Part shown: positions 19,546-27,828 of the stretch, in pieces
Layout of the letters: each line of letters starts with the position of its first letter
How positions within the stretch are numbered: position 1 is the stretch's first letter
NCBI RefSeq assembly: GCF_010731675.1
Contig: NZ_AP022584.1
Span: forward strand, 868,001 to 932,000
Direction of reading: 5' to 3'
Source: Mycobacterium marseillense
GTDB lineage: Bacteria > Actinomycetota > Actinomycetes > Mycobacteriales > Mycobacteriaceae
Length of the DNA stretch: 64,000 bases
Program-made: the position numbers and the translations under genes
Notes under the pieces: model-generated
The model's input: only the letters and a program-made list of their open reading frames with translations
Told to the model about the DNA's origin: nothing
Database searches by the model: none

Positions 19546-21858
19546 CTATCGACTGGTCCGCTGGTTGAACGGCTTGTCACGGTCGGGATCGGCCTCGCGG
19601 GGCAGTCCCAGCACCCGCTCGGCGATGATATTGCGCTGGATCTCCGAGGTGCCACCGGCGATGCAGTACTTCTTCATCTCCAGGAACGACCGTGTGCCCG
19701 AGGGCATTTCGGTATCGGCGGGCCAGCCGATCGTCAGCTCGGGCCGCAGATCGATGCGGATGCGCCCGGCCCGCTCGTGCAGGTCCGCGCTGACGAGTTT
19801 GCGAACGGAGTCGATGGCTCCCGGGTCGCGGTCCGCGGCGACGCTGGCGCGGAAGCTGGCGCTTTGGAGTGCGCGCTCGTCGACGAGCATGTGCTGCAAT
19901 CGATCCCGTACATCGGCGTCTTGCCACGCTCCGCTGGCGACGGCCTCGGCGATGAGTTGGTCGGCGACGCCCGGGCCGACGACGGGCGGGCCGGTGAGGC
20001 TGTTGCGCTCCTGCATCAACGTGCTGATGCCGACCTTCCAGCCGGCGTTGAGCGGGCCCAGTCGCGCCGAGTCGGACACCACGACGTCGGTGAGGAAGAC
20101 TTCGTTGAATTCGGCGTCGCCCGTCATCTGCCGCAGCGGGCGTACTTCCACGCCGGGGGTGCGCATGTCGAGCAGGAAATAGGTGATGCCGGCGTGTTTG
20201 GGCAGCGCCGGATCGGTGCGGGCCATCAGCAGTCCGAAGTCGGCGGTGTTGGCGAAGGAACTCCAGATCTTCTGCCCGTTGACCAGCCAGCGGTCATCGT
20301 CGATACGCACCGCCGAGGTCGATAACGACGCCAGGTCCGACCCGGCGCCGGGCTCACTGAAAAGCTGACACCAGCGGTGTTCCCCGCGGGCCAGGGGTCG
20401 CAGGTAGGTATCGCGCTGCTCGTCGGTGCCCCACTGCAGGATGGTCGGACCGGCCAGCCACACGCCGACGAAGTCCTCCTCGGGCCGGTCGACCCCGCGG
20501 CGGCGCAACTCTTCCACGGCGGCCCCGCCGTCGTCGCGACCGAGCCCCCGGCCGCCGTATTCGGTCGGCCAGGTCGGCGTGGCCCAGCCGGCCTCGCCGA
20601 GACGGCGATACCAATCTTGGCGCTCCGGTGAGTATTTCGCGCCGGGCAGCGGTGCCGTGTGATCGTTGGCGACCTCGTCGGTCAGGTTGTCGGCCAGCCA
20701 GCGCCGCAGGTCGTCGAGGGCCGGCGATCCGCCCCGCGTGACGGCCGATACGGTTTCGGTTGCCGTCGAACGGTTTTCGGCCACCGCGGTGCCGAGCCGG
20801 TTACGGTGCACTGACGGCGTCCCGAACAAGTACTGGTTGGCCTTGGCGCGGCGCAGGTACAGGTGCGCGAAATGCTCCCACGTGTAGCCGATGCCCCCGT
20901 GCAGCTGAATCATTTCGGCCGCGTTCTGCACGGCGGCGTCCCCGCAGGCGGCCGCGGCCACCCTGACGGCGAACTCGGCGTCCGCCGCGCCGCCCGCCAG
21001 CTGGCGGATCGCGTACCAGGCGCTGCCGGCGCACAATTCGGCGCGCACCGTGGCATCCGCGAGACGGTGCTTGAGCGCTTGAAACCCCCCGATCTGCCGT
21101 CCGAACTGCCGGCGATCCAGCAGATACTGCTTGGTGAGCGCGACGCAGCGCTCGGCCAGCACCGCCTGCTCGGCGGCCAGCAGGGCACTCGCCCGCAGGC
21201 GCACCCGGGCCAGGGCCGGGCCGGCCGCTCCGGCCGCACCGACTTGGCGGCCCGGAGCCGAGACGAGCCTGAGGTCGGCGAGTCCGCGGGTGCCGTCCAG
21301 GGTGGACAGCCGCTCGCAGTGCACACCATCGGGCCCGGTCACCGCGTAAAGCGTTGGGCCGCCGTCGGTCTCCGCCGCGAGCAGTACCACCTGAGCGTCG
21401 GCGCCGTCGGGAACGTGGTGAAAGTCGCCGGTGAGCACCCAGGACTGCCCCCGACGTTCGGCCCGGGCGGTGCCCTCGGCAAGCGTCGCGGTCAGCTCAC
21501 CGGCGACGAGCCCGGGCAGCAGCTCCGCGCACACGGCGTCGTCGCCGGAGGCCAGCAGGGTCTCGGCGCCCAGGCAGACGGTGGGAAGAAACGGCATCGC
21601 CCCGAGCTCCCGCGCGAGTTCCTCGCAGACGACGGCCTGCTCGGCCAATCCGGCGCCACTGCCGCCGTACTGCTCGGGAACCGCGATGCCGAGCAGACCC
21701 AGTTCCGCGAGCGTTGCCCAACCCGTTTGTCGTGCCGAGGCCGGATCGGCATCGCGCATCTGGTCCAGGGGAAGGTGCTTGGCGACGACGTTGCGCACCA
21801 TGTTGCGAAGTTCGTCGAGTTCGGAGGCAGACGACAACGCGTCGAGCGAGACGGCCAT
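19546..21858 (-). CDS. Fused double-domain acyl-CoA dehydrogenase (FadE)
   Basis: 770 residues comprising two acyl-CoA dehydrogenase units in tandem: residues about 1-365 (VPEQYGGSGAGLAEQAVVCE; QFGRQIGGFQALKH; QLHGGIGYTWEHFAHLYLRR) and about 375-770 (PTEYGGRGLGRDDGGA; FSEPGAGSDLASLSTSAV; CIAGGTSEIQRNIIAERVLG). The usual Tyr-Glu-Gly-Thr catalytic glutamate site reads AGGTSE in the second unit. Fused FadE proteins such as M. tuberculosis FadE34 work on steroid side-chain CoA esters, so a bulky or polycyclic acyl-CoA substrate is plausible. It leads an operon with the HpaB-type gene and has two GntR-like operators upstream. Confidence 0.9.
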   Translation of the reverse strand: MAVSLDALSSASELDELRNMVRNVVAKHLPLDQMRDADPASARQTGWATLAELGLLGIAVPEQYGGSGAGLAEQAVVCEELARELGAMPFLPTVCLGAETLLASGDDAVCAELLPGLVAGELTATLAEGTARAERRGQSWVLTGDFHHVPDGADAQVVLLAAETDGGPTLYAVTGPDGVHCERLSTLDGTRGLADLRLVSAPGRQVGAAGAAGPALARVRLRASALLAAEQAVLAERCVALTKQYLLDRRQFGRQIGGFQALKHRLADATVRAELCAGSAWYAIRQLAGGAADAEFAVRVAAAACGDAAVQNAAEMIQLHGGIGYTWEHFAHLYLRRAKANQYLFGTPSVHRNRLGTAVAENRSTATETVSAVTRGGSPALDDLRRWLADNLTDEVANDHTAPLPGAKYSPERQDWYRRLGEAGWATPTWPTEYGGRGLGRDDGGAAVEELRRRGVDRPEEDFVGVWLAGPTILQWGTDEQRDTYLRPLARGEHRWCQLFSEPGAGSDLASLSTSAVRIDDDRWLVNGQKIWSSFANTADFGLLMARTDPALPKHAGITYFLLDMRTPGVEVRPLRQMTGDAEFNEVFLTDVVVSDSARLGPLNAGWKVGISTLMQERNSLTGPPVVGPGVADQLIAEAVASGAWQDADVRDRLQHMLVDERALQSASFRASVAADRDPGAIDSVRKLVSADLHERAGRIRIDLRPELTIGWPADTEMPSGTRSFLEMKKYCIAGGTSEIQRNIIAERVLGLPREADPDRDKPFNQRTSR

Positions 21859-21870
21859 TTTGTATACAGT
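21859..21870. promoter_or_regulatory. GntR-type operator at the fadE start
   Basis: TTTGTATACAGT containing the perfect octamer palindrome TGTATACA (21861-21868), directly abutting the fadE start codon. It matches the 12-mer family at 13738, 13801 and 21931. Confidence 0.5.
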
Positions 21871-21930
21871 AAAGCCGATTTGACGGGTGTCAATGATCTT
21901 TCGGCGGCCGTTTACGGCGATAGGTCTCTC

Positions 21931-21942
21931 GTTGTATGCAAT
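21931..21942. promoter_or_regulatory. GntR-type operator upstream of fadE, distal
   Basis: GTTGTATGCAAT, matching ATTGTATGCAAT at 11 of 12 positions, followed by CTTGC. It lies 72 bp upstream of the other fadE site, in the 119-bp gap between fadE and the membrane-protein gene. Confidence 0.5.
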
Positions 21943-21977
21943 CTTGCTGTAACGACGCCCGGGCCGGCGACAAGCAG

Positions 21978-22430
21978 CTAGACGACTTCGCGAGGGCGGG
22001 CGGGCGGTTCGACGTCCGCGCGGCGCGGCGCTCGCAGCCCCACGAAGCCGAGGATCAGCCCGGCCCCGATTTCACCGACGGCGGTCAGCCAGGAGAACCA
22101 GTTGACATTGATCCGCGGTCCCGCGGTGAAGCTGTCTTGGTAGTCGGGAAGAAACGTCGGCAGCACGTGCGCGTAGACGAACAGGGTCGCGCTGCCAAAT
22201 CCGACGACGATGCCGGCCCAGCGCGCCCCGGGGCGACCGCGCAATATCAATACGAGGGCGGTGACCACGATCAGTCCCTGGATTGTTCCGCCGACCATGA
22301 CCGCCGGCGGCGATGCCGACATCCCACGCCGGAAATGGTCGATCGCGTGCAAGGAAAACGCGGCGACGAAGCCGATCATCGCCGTCGCTACCGAACGCTG
22401 TGCCGTCAGCGCGGTTTCGTTGTCGGACAT
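21978..22430 (-). CDS. Small four-helix membrane protein, unknown function
   Basis: 150 residues with about four hydrophobic segments: AMIGFVAAFSLHAIDHF, AVMVGGTIQGLIVVTALVLI, WAGIVVGFGSATLFVYAHVL and WFSWLTAVGEIGAGLILGFVGL. The His-bearing first helix (SLHAIDHFRRG) and YAHVLP are the only polar features inside the membrane. I do not recognise a named family. It is transcribed in the same direction as fadE but upstream of it, with the GntR-like sites in between, so it is probably a separate unit. Confidence 0.75.
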   Translation of the reverse strand: MSDNETALTAQRSVATAMIGFVAAFSLHAIDHFRRGMSASPPAVMVGGTIQGLIVVTALVLILRGRPGARWAGIVVGFGSATLFVYAHVLPTFLPDYQDSFTAGPRINVNWFSWLTAVGEIGAGLILGFVGLRAPRRADVEPPARPREVV

Positions 22431-22817
22431 TGCCTGCTCCCCACTAGCGCCTACTACGCACGGTAGTAACTATGGGGACGCGTTGTAAATACCCACCCGT
22501 GACTCGCCGGCCGGGCCGCCGTCGCGCGGGCAGACAAACCCTCGAAAGCCGCGGGGTCAATGCCTGAACGGCTATTCAGAGAAGACACATATGCTCACCG
22601 GAAATGAATGTTTCCTAGCAAACTCAAAAACTTCTCCGAATGTGTTTATCGAGCCATCGATAGCCCATTTAAAATCAATGAGAGCGGCTGCCAAAAACAA
22701 AGTTCAGCCGGCTTCTAGCCACAGCCGCGCGTTGAACGCGCCACTTCCCGATCAATAACGTCTCTGAGCAACCGGGTACGCCGGCGTGTTCGGTCCAGAT
22801 CGCCGAAGGGAAATCAG
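22431..22817. other. AT-richer intergenic region upstream of the PE gene
   Basis: 387 bp without a gene I can support. It is clearly less GC-rich than its surroundings, especially 22560-22700 (TTTAAAAT near 22668). No complete promoter, hairpin or riboswitch was recognised. AT-rich leaders of PE genes in mycobacteria are commonly bound by Lsr2, which is a plausible but untested reading. Confidence 0.4.
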
Positions 22818-23117
22818 ATGTCGTTCGTATTCGCCACCCCAGACGAGCCGTCGGTCTCGGCCGCAAACCTCCAGTCGATCGGCGCCGCGCCGAACGCCCA
22901 GAACACCGCCTCGGCAAGCTCGGCGGTTGCGGTCGTTCCCGCGGCGGCGGATGAGGTTTCGGTGCTGACGGCCGCACGCTTTGCCGCTCATGCTCAACGG
23001 TTCCAGGAGCTGAGTGCGCGCGCGGCCGCGATCCAAGACCTGATGGCGGTGATGCTGGCCGCCAGCGCCGGCTCGTATGCGGCAACGGAGGCGGCCAACA
23101 GGTCGTCGACGGACTGA
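22818..23117 (+). CDS. PE-family protein, PE domain only
   Basis: 99 residues. The PE domain runs from MSFVFATPDEPSVSAANLQS through VVPAAADEVSVLTAARFAAH to the C-terminal SGSYAATEAAN. The motif YxxxE (Tyr-Ala-Ala-Thr-Glu) is the general ESX secretion signal. There is no PGRS or other C-terminal extension. PE proteins usually pair with a PPE partner as a helical hairpin dimer, but no PPE gene is in the window, so this is an orphan whose partner must be encoded elsewhere. The low-GC surroundings suggest insertion or silencing. Confidence 0.92.
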   Translation: MSFVFATPDEPSVSAANLQSIGAAPNAQNTASASSAVAVVPAAADEVSVLTAARFAAHAQRFQELSARAAAIQDLMAVMLAASAGSYAATEAANRSSTD

Positions 23118-23985
23118 GCGCCCAAAACTCAAAACGCATTGGCGAGCGCACACTCGGGATCCTTTGACACTGCGCGGACATCGGCCGTGCGTTCTACGCT
23201 CAAATCAATCGACGACTACATTCCGGAATGCACGACGATCGACGATATGGTCGTGCGGTACAGCAACTTTTTCGGGCCATTTATGCCCGACGGTAACGCG
23301 ACCGCGCCAAGGCGCCGGCGCCGTTCTTCTATCACGACGTTTCCTGAAAGGTTTGTTACCCACGGCCGCGATAGCCAGGGCGGTAGAGGGCAAAGCTAAT
23401 GCGCTGGGTGCCGCGCCTGCGCCCGCCTGCCGATGACACCGGCGCGGGCGGCACAGCCTTCCGGGGCATGGATTTCACGGCCGGTCATAATGGCAAGGGC
23501 ACCGGCCCTGCGAACCAAAAAGGGATCAGGCCGGGGTGTTGGTGCTCGAGTACGCCCTGAAATTGCGGATCAGCGGAATAACCGCATTGCCCGACGCCGC
23601 CGCGCGCTGACGGGAACGAAACGAAGGGTGGCGACGCATCGCTTCGCTACGTTCGCGTTCGCGACGTTGGGCGGCAGCCCATACCGGATGGGACTGAAGG
23701 AAGATAACCGTGCCTTCTTGGGTATTCGCCACGATCGTCACTCCTCTCAGACCACCCGCAAAAGCTAGGACAGTGGTTATTGGATCGTGATTCCAGAATG
23801 CCCGCCGCATCCTGAGACCAAACCATCCGCCAAGATGAGAAAACACCGTGAATTCCTAAAACCTCGTCCGAATGCCGTCACCGTGCCGCCGTCCGTGCTG
23901 GCCGACCGCGATTCGAACCATAGCGGCGGGCTCCGACAATTCCCGTTTACCGTCGTGCACCCTCGGCTGCTAGGGTCCCTTGCTT
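23118..23985. other. Gene-poor region between PE and GH16 genes
   Basis: 868 bp holding only weak candidates: a plus-strand frame at 23139-23399 with an Ile/Asp-rich middle and no recognisable family, and the small minus-strand ORF listed at 23526. A GC-rich inverted repeat (CGCCCGC near 23419, GCGGGCG near 23444) may act as a terminator. No PPE remnant was recognised in either strand. Confidence 0.4.
23526..23732 (-). CDS. Possible small basic protein
   Basis: A 68-residue frame starting at GTG 23732 (ANTQEGTVIFLQSHPVWAAA) with GAGGAG 8 bp upstream on the minus strand. The middle is strongly basic (QRRERERSEAMRRHPSFRSR). The ribosome site and the ordered N-terminal beta-like segment argue for expression; absence of a known family and proximity to a gene-poor region argue against. 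A longer frame up to 23846 lacks a good ribosome site. Confidence 0.35.
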   Translation of the reverse strand: MANTQEGTVIFLQSHPVWAAAQRRERERSEAMRRHPSFRSRQRAAASGNAVIPLIRNFRAYSSTNTPA

Positions 23986-24834
23986 ATGCCGGAGATCGAT
24001 CGCCGCCGCATGATTTTGACAACCGGGATCGGCGTGCTGGCAGCCGCGCTGCCGGCCCCGAACGCCTGGGCCTCGCCGGCCGGACGGGATGCGCCCGCCG
24101 GCCGAATACCGGCGCCCGCCGCGCCCAGCGGCCAGGCCGGGACCTACATATTCGCCGACGAATTCGACGGGCCCGCCGGTTCGGCACCCGACGCGTCCAA
24201 ATGGGTGGTGGCGAAAGCCCGCGAGACGATCAAGGACCCGACCTACTGGGAGCGCCCCGAGAACATCGGCCAGTACCGCGATGATCGCCGGAACGTGTTC
24301 GTCGACGGCAAGTCCAATCTGGTCCTGCGCGCCGCCAAGGACGGGCCCACCTACTACAGCGGCAAGGTTCAAAGCGTGTGGCGCGGCGGGGTCGGCCACA
24401 CCTGGGAGGCCCGGATCAAGCTCAACTGCCTGACCGCGGGCGCCTGGCCCGCCTACTGGCTGGGCAACGAGGACCAGGGCGAAATCGATGTCATGGAGTG
24501 GTACGGCAACGGCAACTGGCCGTCGGCCACCACCGTCCACGCCAAGGCCAACGGCGGCGAATGGAAGACCCACAACATCGCGGTAGACAGCGGATGGCAC
24601 ACCTGGCGATGCCAGTGGGACGAGGCCGGCATCCGGTTCTGGAAGGACTACGCCGACGGCGCCCAACCTTACTTCGACGTGCCGGCCAGTTCCCTGCCCG
24701 ATTGGCCGTTCAACGGGCCGGGTTACACGGCCTATCCGGTGTTCAATCTGGCGGTCGCCGGCTCCGGAGGCGGCGACCCCGGACCCGGCACCTATCCCGC
24801 AGACATGCTCATCGACTGGATCCGCGTCTGGTAG
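23986..24834 (+). CDS. GH16-family secreted glucanase-like protein
   Basis: 282 residues. A Tat-like leader (DRRRMILTTGIGVLAAALPA) ends near AWASP. A Pro/Ala linker precedes the GH16 jelly roll, with YIFADEFDGPAGSAPDASKW at the start and the catalytic GEIDVMEWYG (ExDxxE). The end, PADMLIDWIRVW, is the usual GH16 closing strand. It closely resembles M. tuberculosis Rv0315, described as a beta-1,3-glucanase-like antigen. A TTG at 23980 (adding Met-Leu) is an alternative start, because Rv0315 also begins with Met-Leu-Met-Pro-Glu as I recall it. Confidence 0.9.
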   Translation: MPEIDRRRMILTTGIGVLAAALPAPNAWASPAGRDAPAGRIPAPAAPSGQAGTYIFADEFDGPAGSAPDASKWVVAKARETIKDPTYWERPENIGQYRDDRRNVFVDGKSNLVLRAAKDGPTYYSGKVQSVWRGGVGHTWEARIKLNCLTAGAWPAYWLGNEDQGEIDVMEWYGNGNWPSATTVHAKANGGEWKTHNIAVDSGWHTWRCQWDEAGIRFWKDYADGAQPYFDVPASSLPDWPFNGPGYTAYPVFNLAVAGSGGGDPGPGTYPADMLIDWIRVW

Positions 24835-24844
24835 ACCGGCGCGC

Positions 24845-25690
24845 TCAGTGCGTCAGCAGGGCGGTCGCGCTCCAGACCCTACCCCCCGGGTGGCGGGGAT
24901 CCGGCTGCGGCAACCACGCGAGCGGGCGCATCACCAGCGGTAAGCGATGCATCCGGTGGGCGGCCAGGTACAGCGCTTCCACGTCGACGGTGCGCCAGCC
25001 GAGGTTTTCGAAGTACGCCAGCCCATTCTCGGGGGCGAACTTGAAGGGCGCGTTCTGCAACATGCCCGCCATCTTCTTGTTCATCATCTTCTTCAAACCG
25101 GGACCAGCGAAGTCGAGCATCCACCAGTGGACCTCGGGCCGCTTGATCGCGGCGGAAAGGGCGGTCACGTCGGTGTCGTCCAGATACATCAAGAGGCCCT
25201 CGGTCAGCACCAGCGCCTTGGTTGCGCCGTCGAGCGCCTCGTTCAGGAAGGCGCCCCGGGCCTGCGGGTCGGCGAGATCGACGGCGGCCCGCGTCAACCG
25301 GCAGCGCGGTACCTGCTCGGCCAGCACCTGCGTCTTTTCCGAGAGCAGCTTCGGCAGATCCGCCTCCACCCAGACGAAGTCGGGCGGCAGGTCCAGCCGA
25401 TACGGCCGCGTGTCCAGCCCGGCGGCCAGATTCAATACCCGGTCGCAGCCGGCGGCGATCGCCTCGGCGATGGCGTCGTCGATGATCTTGGTCCGTGCGA
25501 CCAGCCACCATCCGTTGCGGGTCGTGCGGGGGACGTTGTCGACGATCGCGCGGCCGTGCTCACCGGCGAGAAGTCCGGCGAGCGGGTCGCTGAACAACGC
25601 GTCGGGACGGGCCGATTCGGTGGCCCGGTGTAACGCCGTCCATCGAGCCGTATCCGAAACATGCGTGATCGTGTGCGCTGGTCCTGACAT
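24845..25690 (-). CDS. SAM-dependent methyltransferase, leucine carboxymethyltransferase-like
   Basis: 281 residues of the LCM/TIGR00027 group, which is expanded in mycobacteria. Landmarks: TARWTALHRATESARPDALF, VLNLAAGLDTRPYRLDLP (SAM motif I, AAGLDTR) and ALVLTEGLLMYLDDTDVTAL. Substrates of the mycobacterial members are mostly unknown. It is tail-to-tail with the GH16 gene (10-bp gap). It differs from the second member at 58910 in having a longer C-terminal region. Confidence 0.88.
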   Translation of the reverse strand: MSGPAHTITHVSDTARWTALHRATESARPDALFSDPLAGLLAGEHGRAIVDNVPRTTRNGWWLVARTKIIDDAIAEAIAAGCDRVLNLAAGLDTRPYRLDLPPDFVWVEADLPKLLSEKTQVLAEQVPRCRLTRAAVDLADPQARGAFLNEALDGATKALVLTEGLLMYLDDTDVTALSAAIKRPEVHWWMLDFAGPGLKKMMNKKMAGMLQNAPFKFAPENGLAYFENLGWRTVDVEALYLAAHRMHRLPLVMRPLAWLPQPDPRHPGGRVWSATALLTH

Positions 25691-25847
25691 ACGTTGCGTT
25701 ATAGCAGCATCGTCGTCGCCCGACGGATCGGCCCCGCCCGCGCAGCTTTCGCGCGAGAGCGCGACTACCGACGGTCTCTCTCGGGAAACGTGTCGGCAGT
25801 TGCACTCTCGCGCGTCGGGATAGCCCGCGGCGGGGTCCCACTGGGAT

Positions 25848-27302
25848 CTAGAGCTGCGCCCAGACCGACTTCGTCTTGAGGTAGATCTCGAGGCCCTCTT
25901 TGCCGAACTCGTGACCCCAGCCCGACTGCTTGTAGCCGCCGAAGGGCACGTCGTGGTCGAAGACCAACTGGCAGTTGACCTGAACGCTGCCGGCCTGCAG
26001 CCGCCGCATGATCCGGTGGGCCCGACCGAGGTTCTCCGTCCACGCGGTCGCGGCCAGGCCGTAGGTGGTGTCGTTGGCCAGGGCCACGGCCTCGTCTTCG
26101 TCGTCGAACGGCAGGATGGTGACCACCGGGCCGAAGATTTCCTGCTGGTACAGCCGCATCCCCGGGTCGACGTTGGTCAGCACCGTCGGGTGGACGAAGT
26201 AGCCCTTGCGGTCCAGGCGGTGGCCGCCGGTGACCACTTCCACGCCGTCCTTCTTGCCTTCGTCGATGAAGCCCATCACCCGGGTCAGCTGCTTCTGGCT
26301 GATCAGCGGACCGCTGACGCAGCCCTCCTCGCTGGGGGCGCCCAGCTTGAACGAATTCGCCATCATCGCAATGCCTTCCACGACCCGGTCGTAGACGCCG
26401 CGCTGGGCGAAGATGCGCGATCCGCACACGCAGCCCTGGCCGGAGTGCACGAAGATGCCCAGCGACGCCATCATGATCGCGTTGTCCAGATTGGCGTCGT
26501 CGAAGATCAGCACCGGGGATTTCCCGCCGAGTTCGAGCGTGACTTTCTTCAGGTTGTCCGCCGAGGCCCGCACGATCTCCTTGCCGACCTCGGTCGAGCC
26601 GGTGAAGGCGACCTTCTGGACGTCGGGGTGCGCGGTGATCGCGGCGCCCGCGGTGTGGCCGTAGCCGGTCAGCAGGTTGACGACGCCCTCGGGCACGCCG
26701 GCCTCGTGAATGAGCCTGTCCAACAACAGCGCCGACAGCGGCGTCTCCTCGGCGGGCTTGACGAGCAGGCTGCCGCCCGCGGCCAGGGCCGGCGCGAGCT
26801 TCGCGCTGGCGTTGAAGATCGGGCCGTTCCACGGGAAGATCAGGCCCACCACGCTGTACGGCTCCTTGAGCGTGTAGGCGTGCATGTTGACGTAGTTGTC
26901 GGTCGCGATGCCGTCGGTCTTCACGTCGTAGGCGACGCCGTTGATCTTCGAACACCAACCGGCGTAGTAGCGGAAGAACTCCGAACAGGTGGACATCTGT
27001 AACTGGGCCTGCATCAAGGGCATTCCCGTGTTCAAGGAGTCGAGTTGGGCGAACTCTTCGGCGTGTTCGTCGATCAAATCCCCGATCCGCCACAAGATCT
27101 TGGCGCGCTCGCGGCCGGGAAGGTCGGACCAGACGCCCGATTCGAACGACGCCTTCGCCCGCGCGGCGGCGTCGTTGACCGCTTCCTGCCCGCAGTCGGT
27201 GAATTCGGTGATCGTCTCTTCGGTCGCGGGATCGATGACCGTGATGACGTCACCCGTTCCGGGGCGCTTTCGAATGTCGTCCAGTACCGCCTGCACCGTC
27301 AT
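25848..27302 (-). CDS. NAD(P)-dependent aldehyde dehydrogenase
   Basis: 484 residues. The start ATG 27302 has AAAGGGA upstream; an in-frame ATG at 27383 lies beyond the operator. Cofactor loop FTGSTEVGKEIVR, catalytic Glu in TLELGGKSP and catalytic Cys in SGQGCVCGSR (two Cys separated by Val). NCQLVFDHDVPFGGYKQSGWGHEFGKEGL is the usual dimerisation tail, given here only in part for orientation: PFGGYKQSGWG. It is similar in type to the broad-specificity AldA group. Divergent promoter DNA carries a tandem operator. Confidence 0.92.
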   Translation of the reverse strand: MTVQAVLDDIRKRPGTGDVITVIDPATEETITEFTDCGQEAVNDAAARAKASFESGVWSDLPGRERAKILWRIGDLIDEHAEEFAQLDSLNTGMPLMQAQLQMSTCSEFFRYYAGWCSKINGVAYDVKTDGIATDNYVNMHAYTLKEPYSVVGLIFPWNGPIFNASAKLAPALAAGGSLLVKPAEETPLSALLLDRLIHEAGVPEGVVNLLTGYGHTAGAAITAHPDVQKVAFTGSTEVGKEIVRASADNLKKVTLELGGKSPVLIFDDANLDNAIMMASLGIFVHSGQGCVCGSRIFAQRGVYDRVVEGIAMMANSFKLGAPSEEGCVSGPLISQKQLTRVMGFIDEGKKDGVEVVTGGHRLDRKGYFVHPTVLTNVDPGMRLYQQEIFGPVVTILPFDDEDEAVALANDTTYGLAATAWTENLGRAHRIMRRLQAGSVQVNCQLVFDHDVPFGGYKQSGWGHEFGKEGLEIYLKTKSVWAQL

Positions 27303-27353
27303 CTGATCCCTTTCGCCTTGCCAGTCATCGCACCCAGCGCCGAATGCGCTCAG

Positions 27354-27373
27354 TGCTGAGCACTTGCTTAGCA
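27354..27373. promoter_or_regulatory. Tandem TGCTNAGCA operator upstream of aldehyde dehydrogenase
   Basis: Two 9-bp palindromes, TGCTGAGCA (27354-27362) and TGCTTAGCA (27365-27373), with centres 11 bp apart, i.e. one helical turn, on the same DNA face. They are about 50-70 bp upstream of the start at 27302. They are probably bound by a TetR-family dimer pair. No regulator gene of that type is adjacent. Confidence 0.5.
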
Positions 27374-27413
27374 TTCTGCACACGGCTGGTCAAGCATTCG
27401 CCGGCGGATGGCC

Positions 27414-27824
27414 TCAGCGCAGTTCTTGGATGCGAATGAGGTTGCCTGCGGGATCGCGGACGGCGCAGTCGCGAAGGCCGTACGGCTGGTCGGTGGGCTC
27501 CTGGACGATGTCGACGTCATTGCCCTGCAGCCGTTCGAAGGTGCCGTCCAGGTCCTTGGTGGCCAGCAGCAGTGTGGCGTAGCTGCCCTTGGCCATCATC
27601 TCGGCGATGGTGCGGCGCTCGTCGTCGGTGAGGCCCGGGTTGGCGGCCGGGGGGTTCAACACGATGGAGGTGTCCGGCTGGTTCGGTGGGCCGACCGTGA
27701 TCCAGCGCATCGTGCCCTTGCCGACGTCGAGGCGGACTTCGAAGCCGAGGACGTCGCGATAGAAGGCGAGTGACGATTCCGGATCGTCATGGGGAAGAAA
27801 GCTCGAGTGAATAGTGATGTTCAT
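27414..27824 (-). CDS. VOC-family (glyoxalase-like) protein
   Basis: 136 residues in the paired beta-alpha-beta-beta-beta fold of glyoxalase I and extradiol dioxygenases: SSLAFYRDVLGFEVRLDVGK in the first half and GLRDCAVRDPAGNLIRIQEL in the second. Metal-ligand candidates are His in HSSFLPHDD and Glu in RIQEL. It is second gene of an operon with the AraC regulator immediately upstream (4-bp gap). The pairing suggests stress or antibiotic-response function, but the substrate is unknown. Confidence 0.85.
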   Translation of the reverse strand: MNITIHSSFLPHDDPESSLAFYRDVLGFEVRLDVGKGTMRWITVGPPNQPDTSIVLNPPAANPGLTDDERRTIAEMMAKGSYATLLLATKDLDGTFERLQGNDVDIVQEPTDQPYGLRDCAVRDPAGNLIRIQELR

Positions 27825-27828
27825 GCGG

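Noticed and set aside
23139..23399. 86-residue frame after the PE gene
   Set aside because: No ribosome site, no recognised family and mixed codon character; mentioned only within the gene-poor region.
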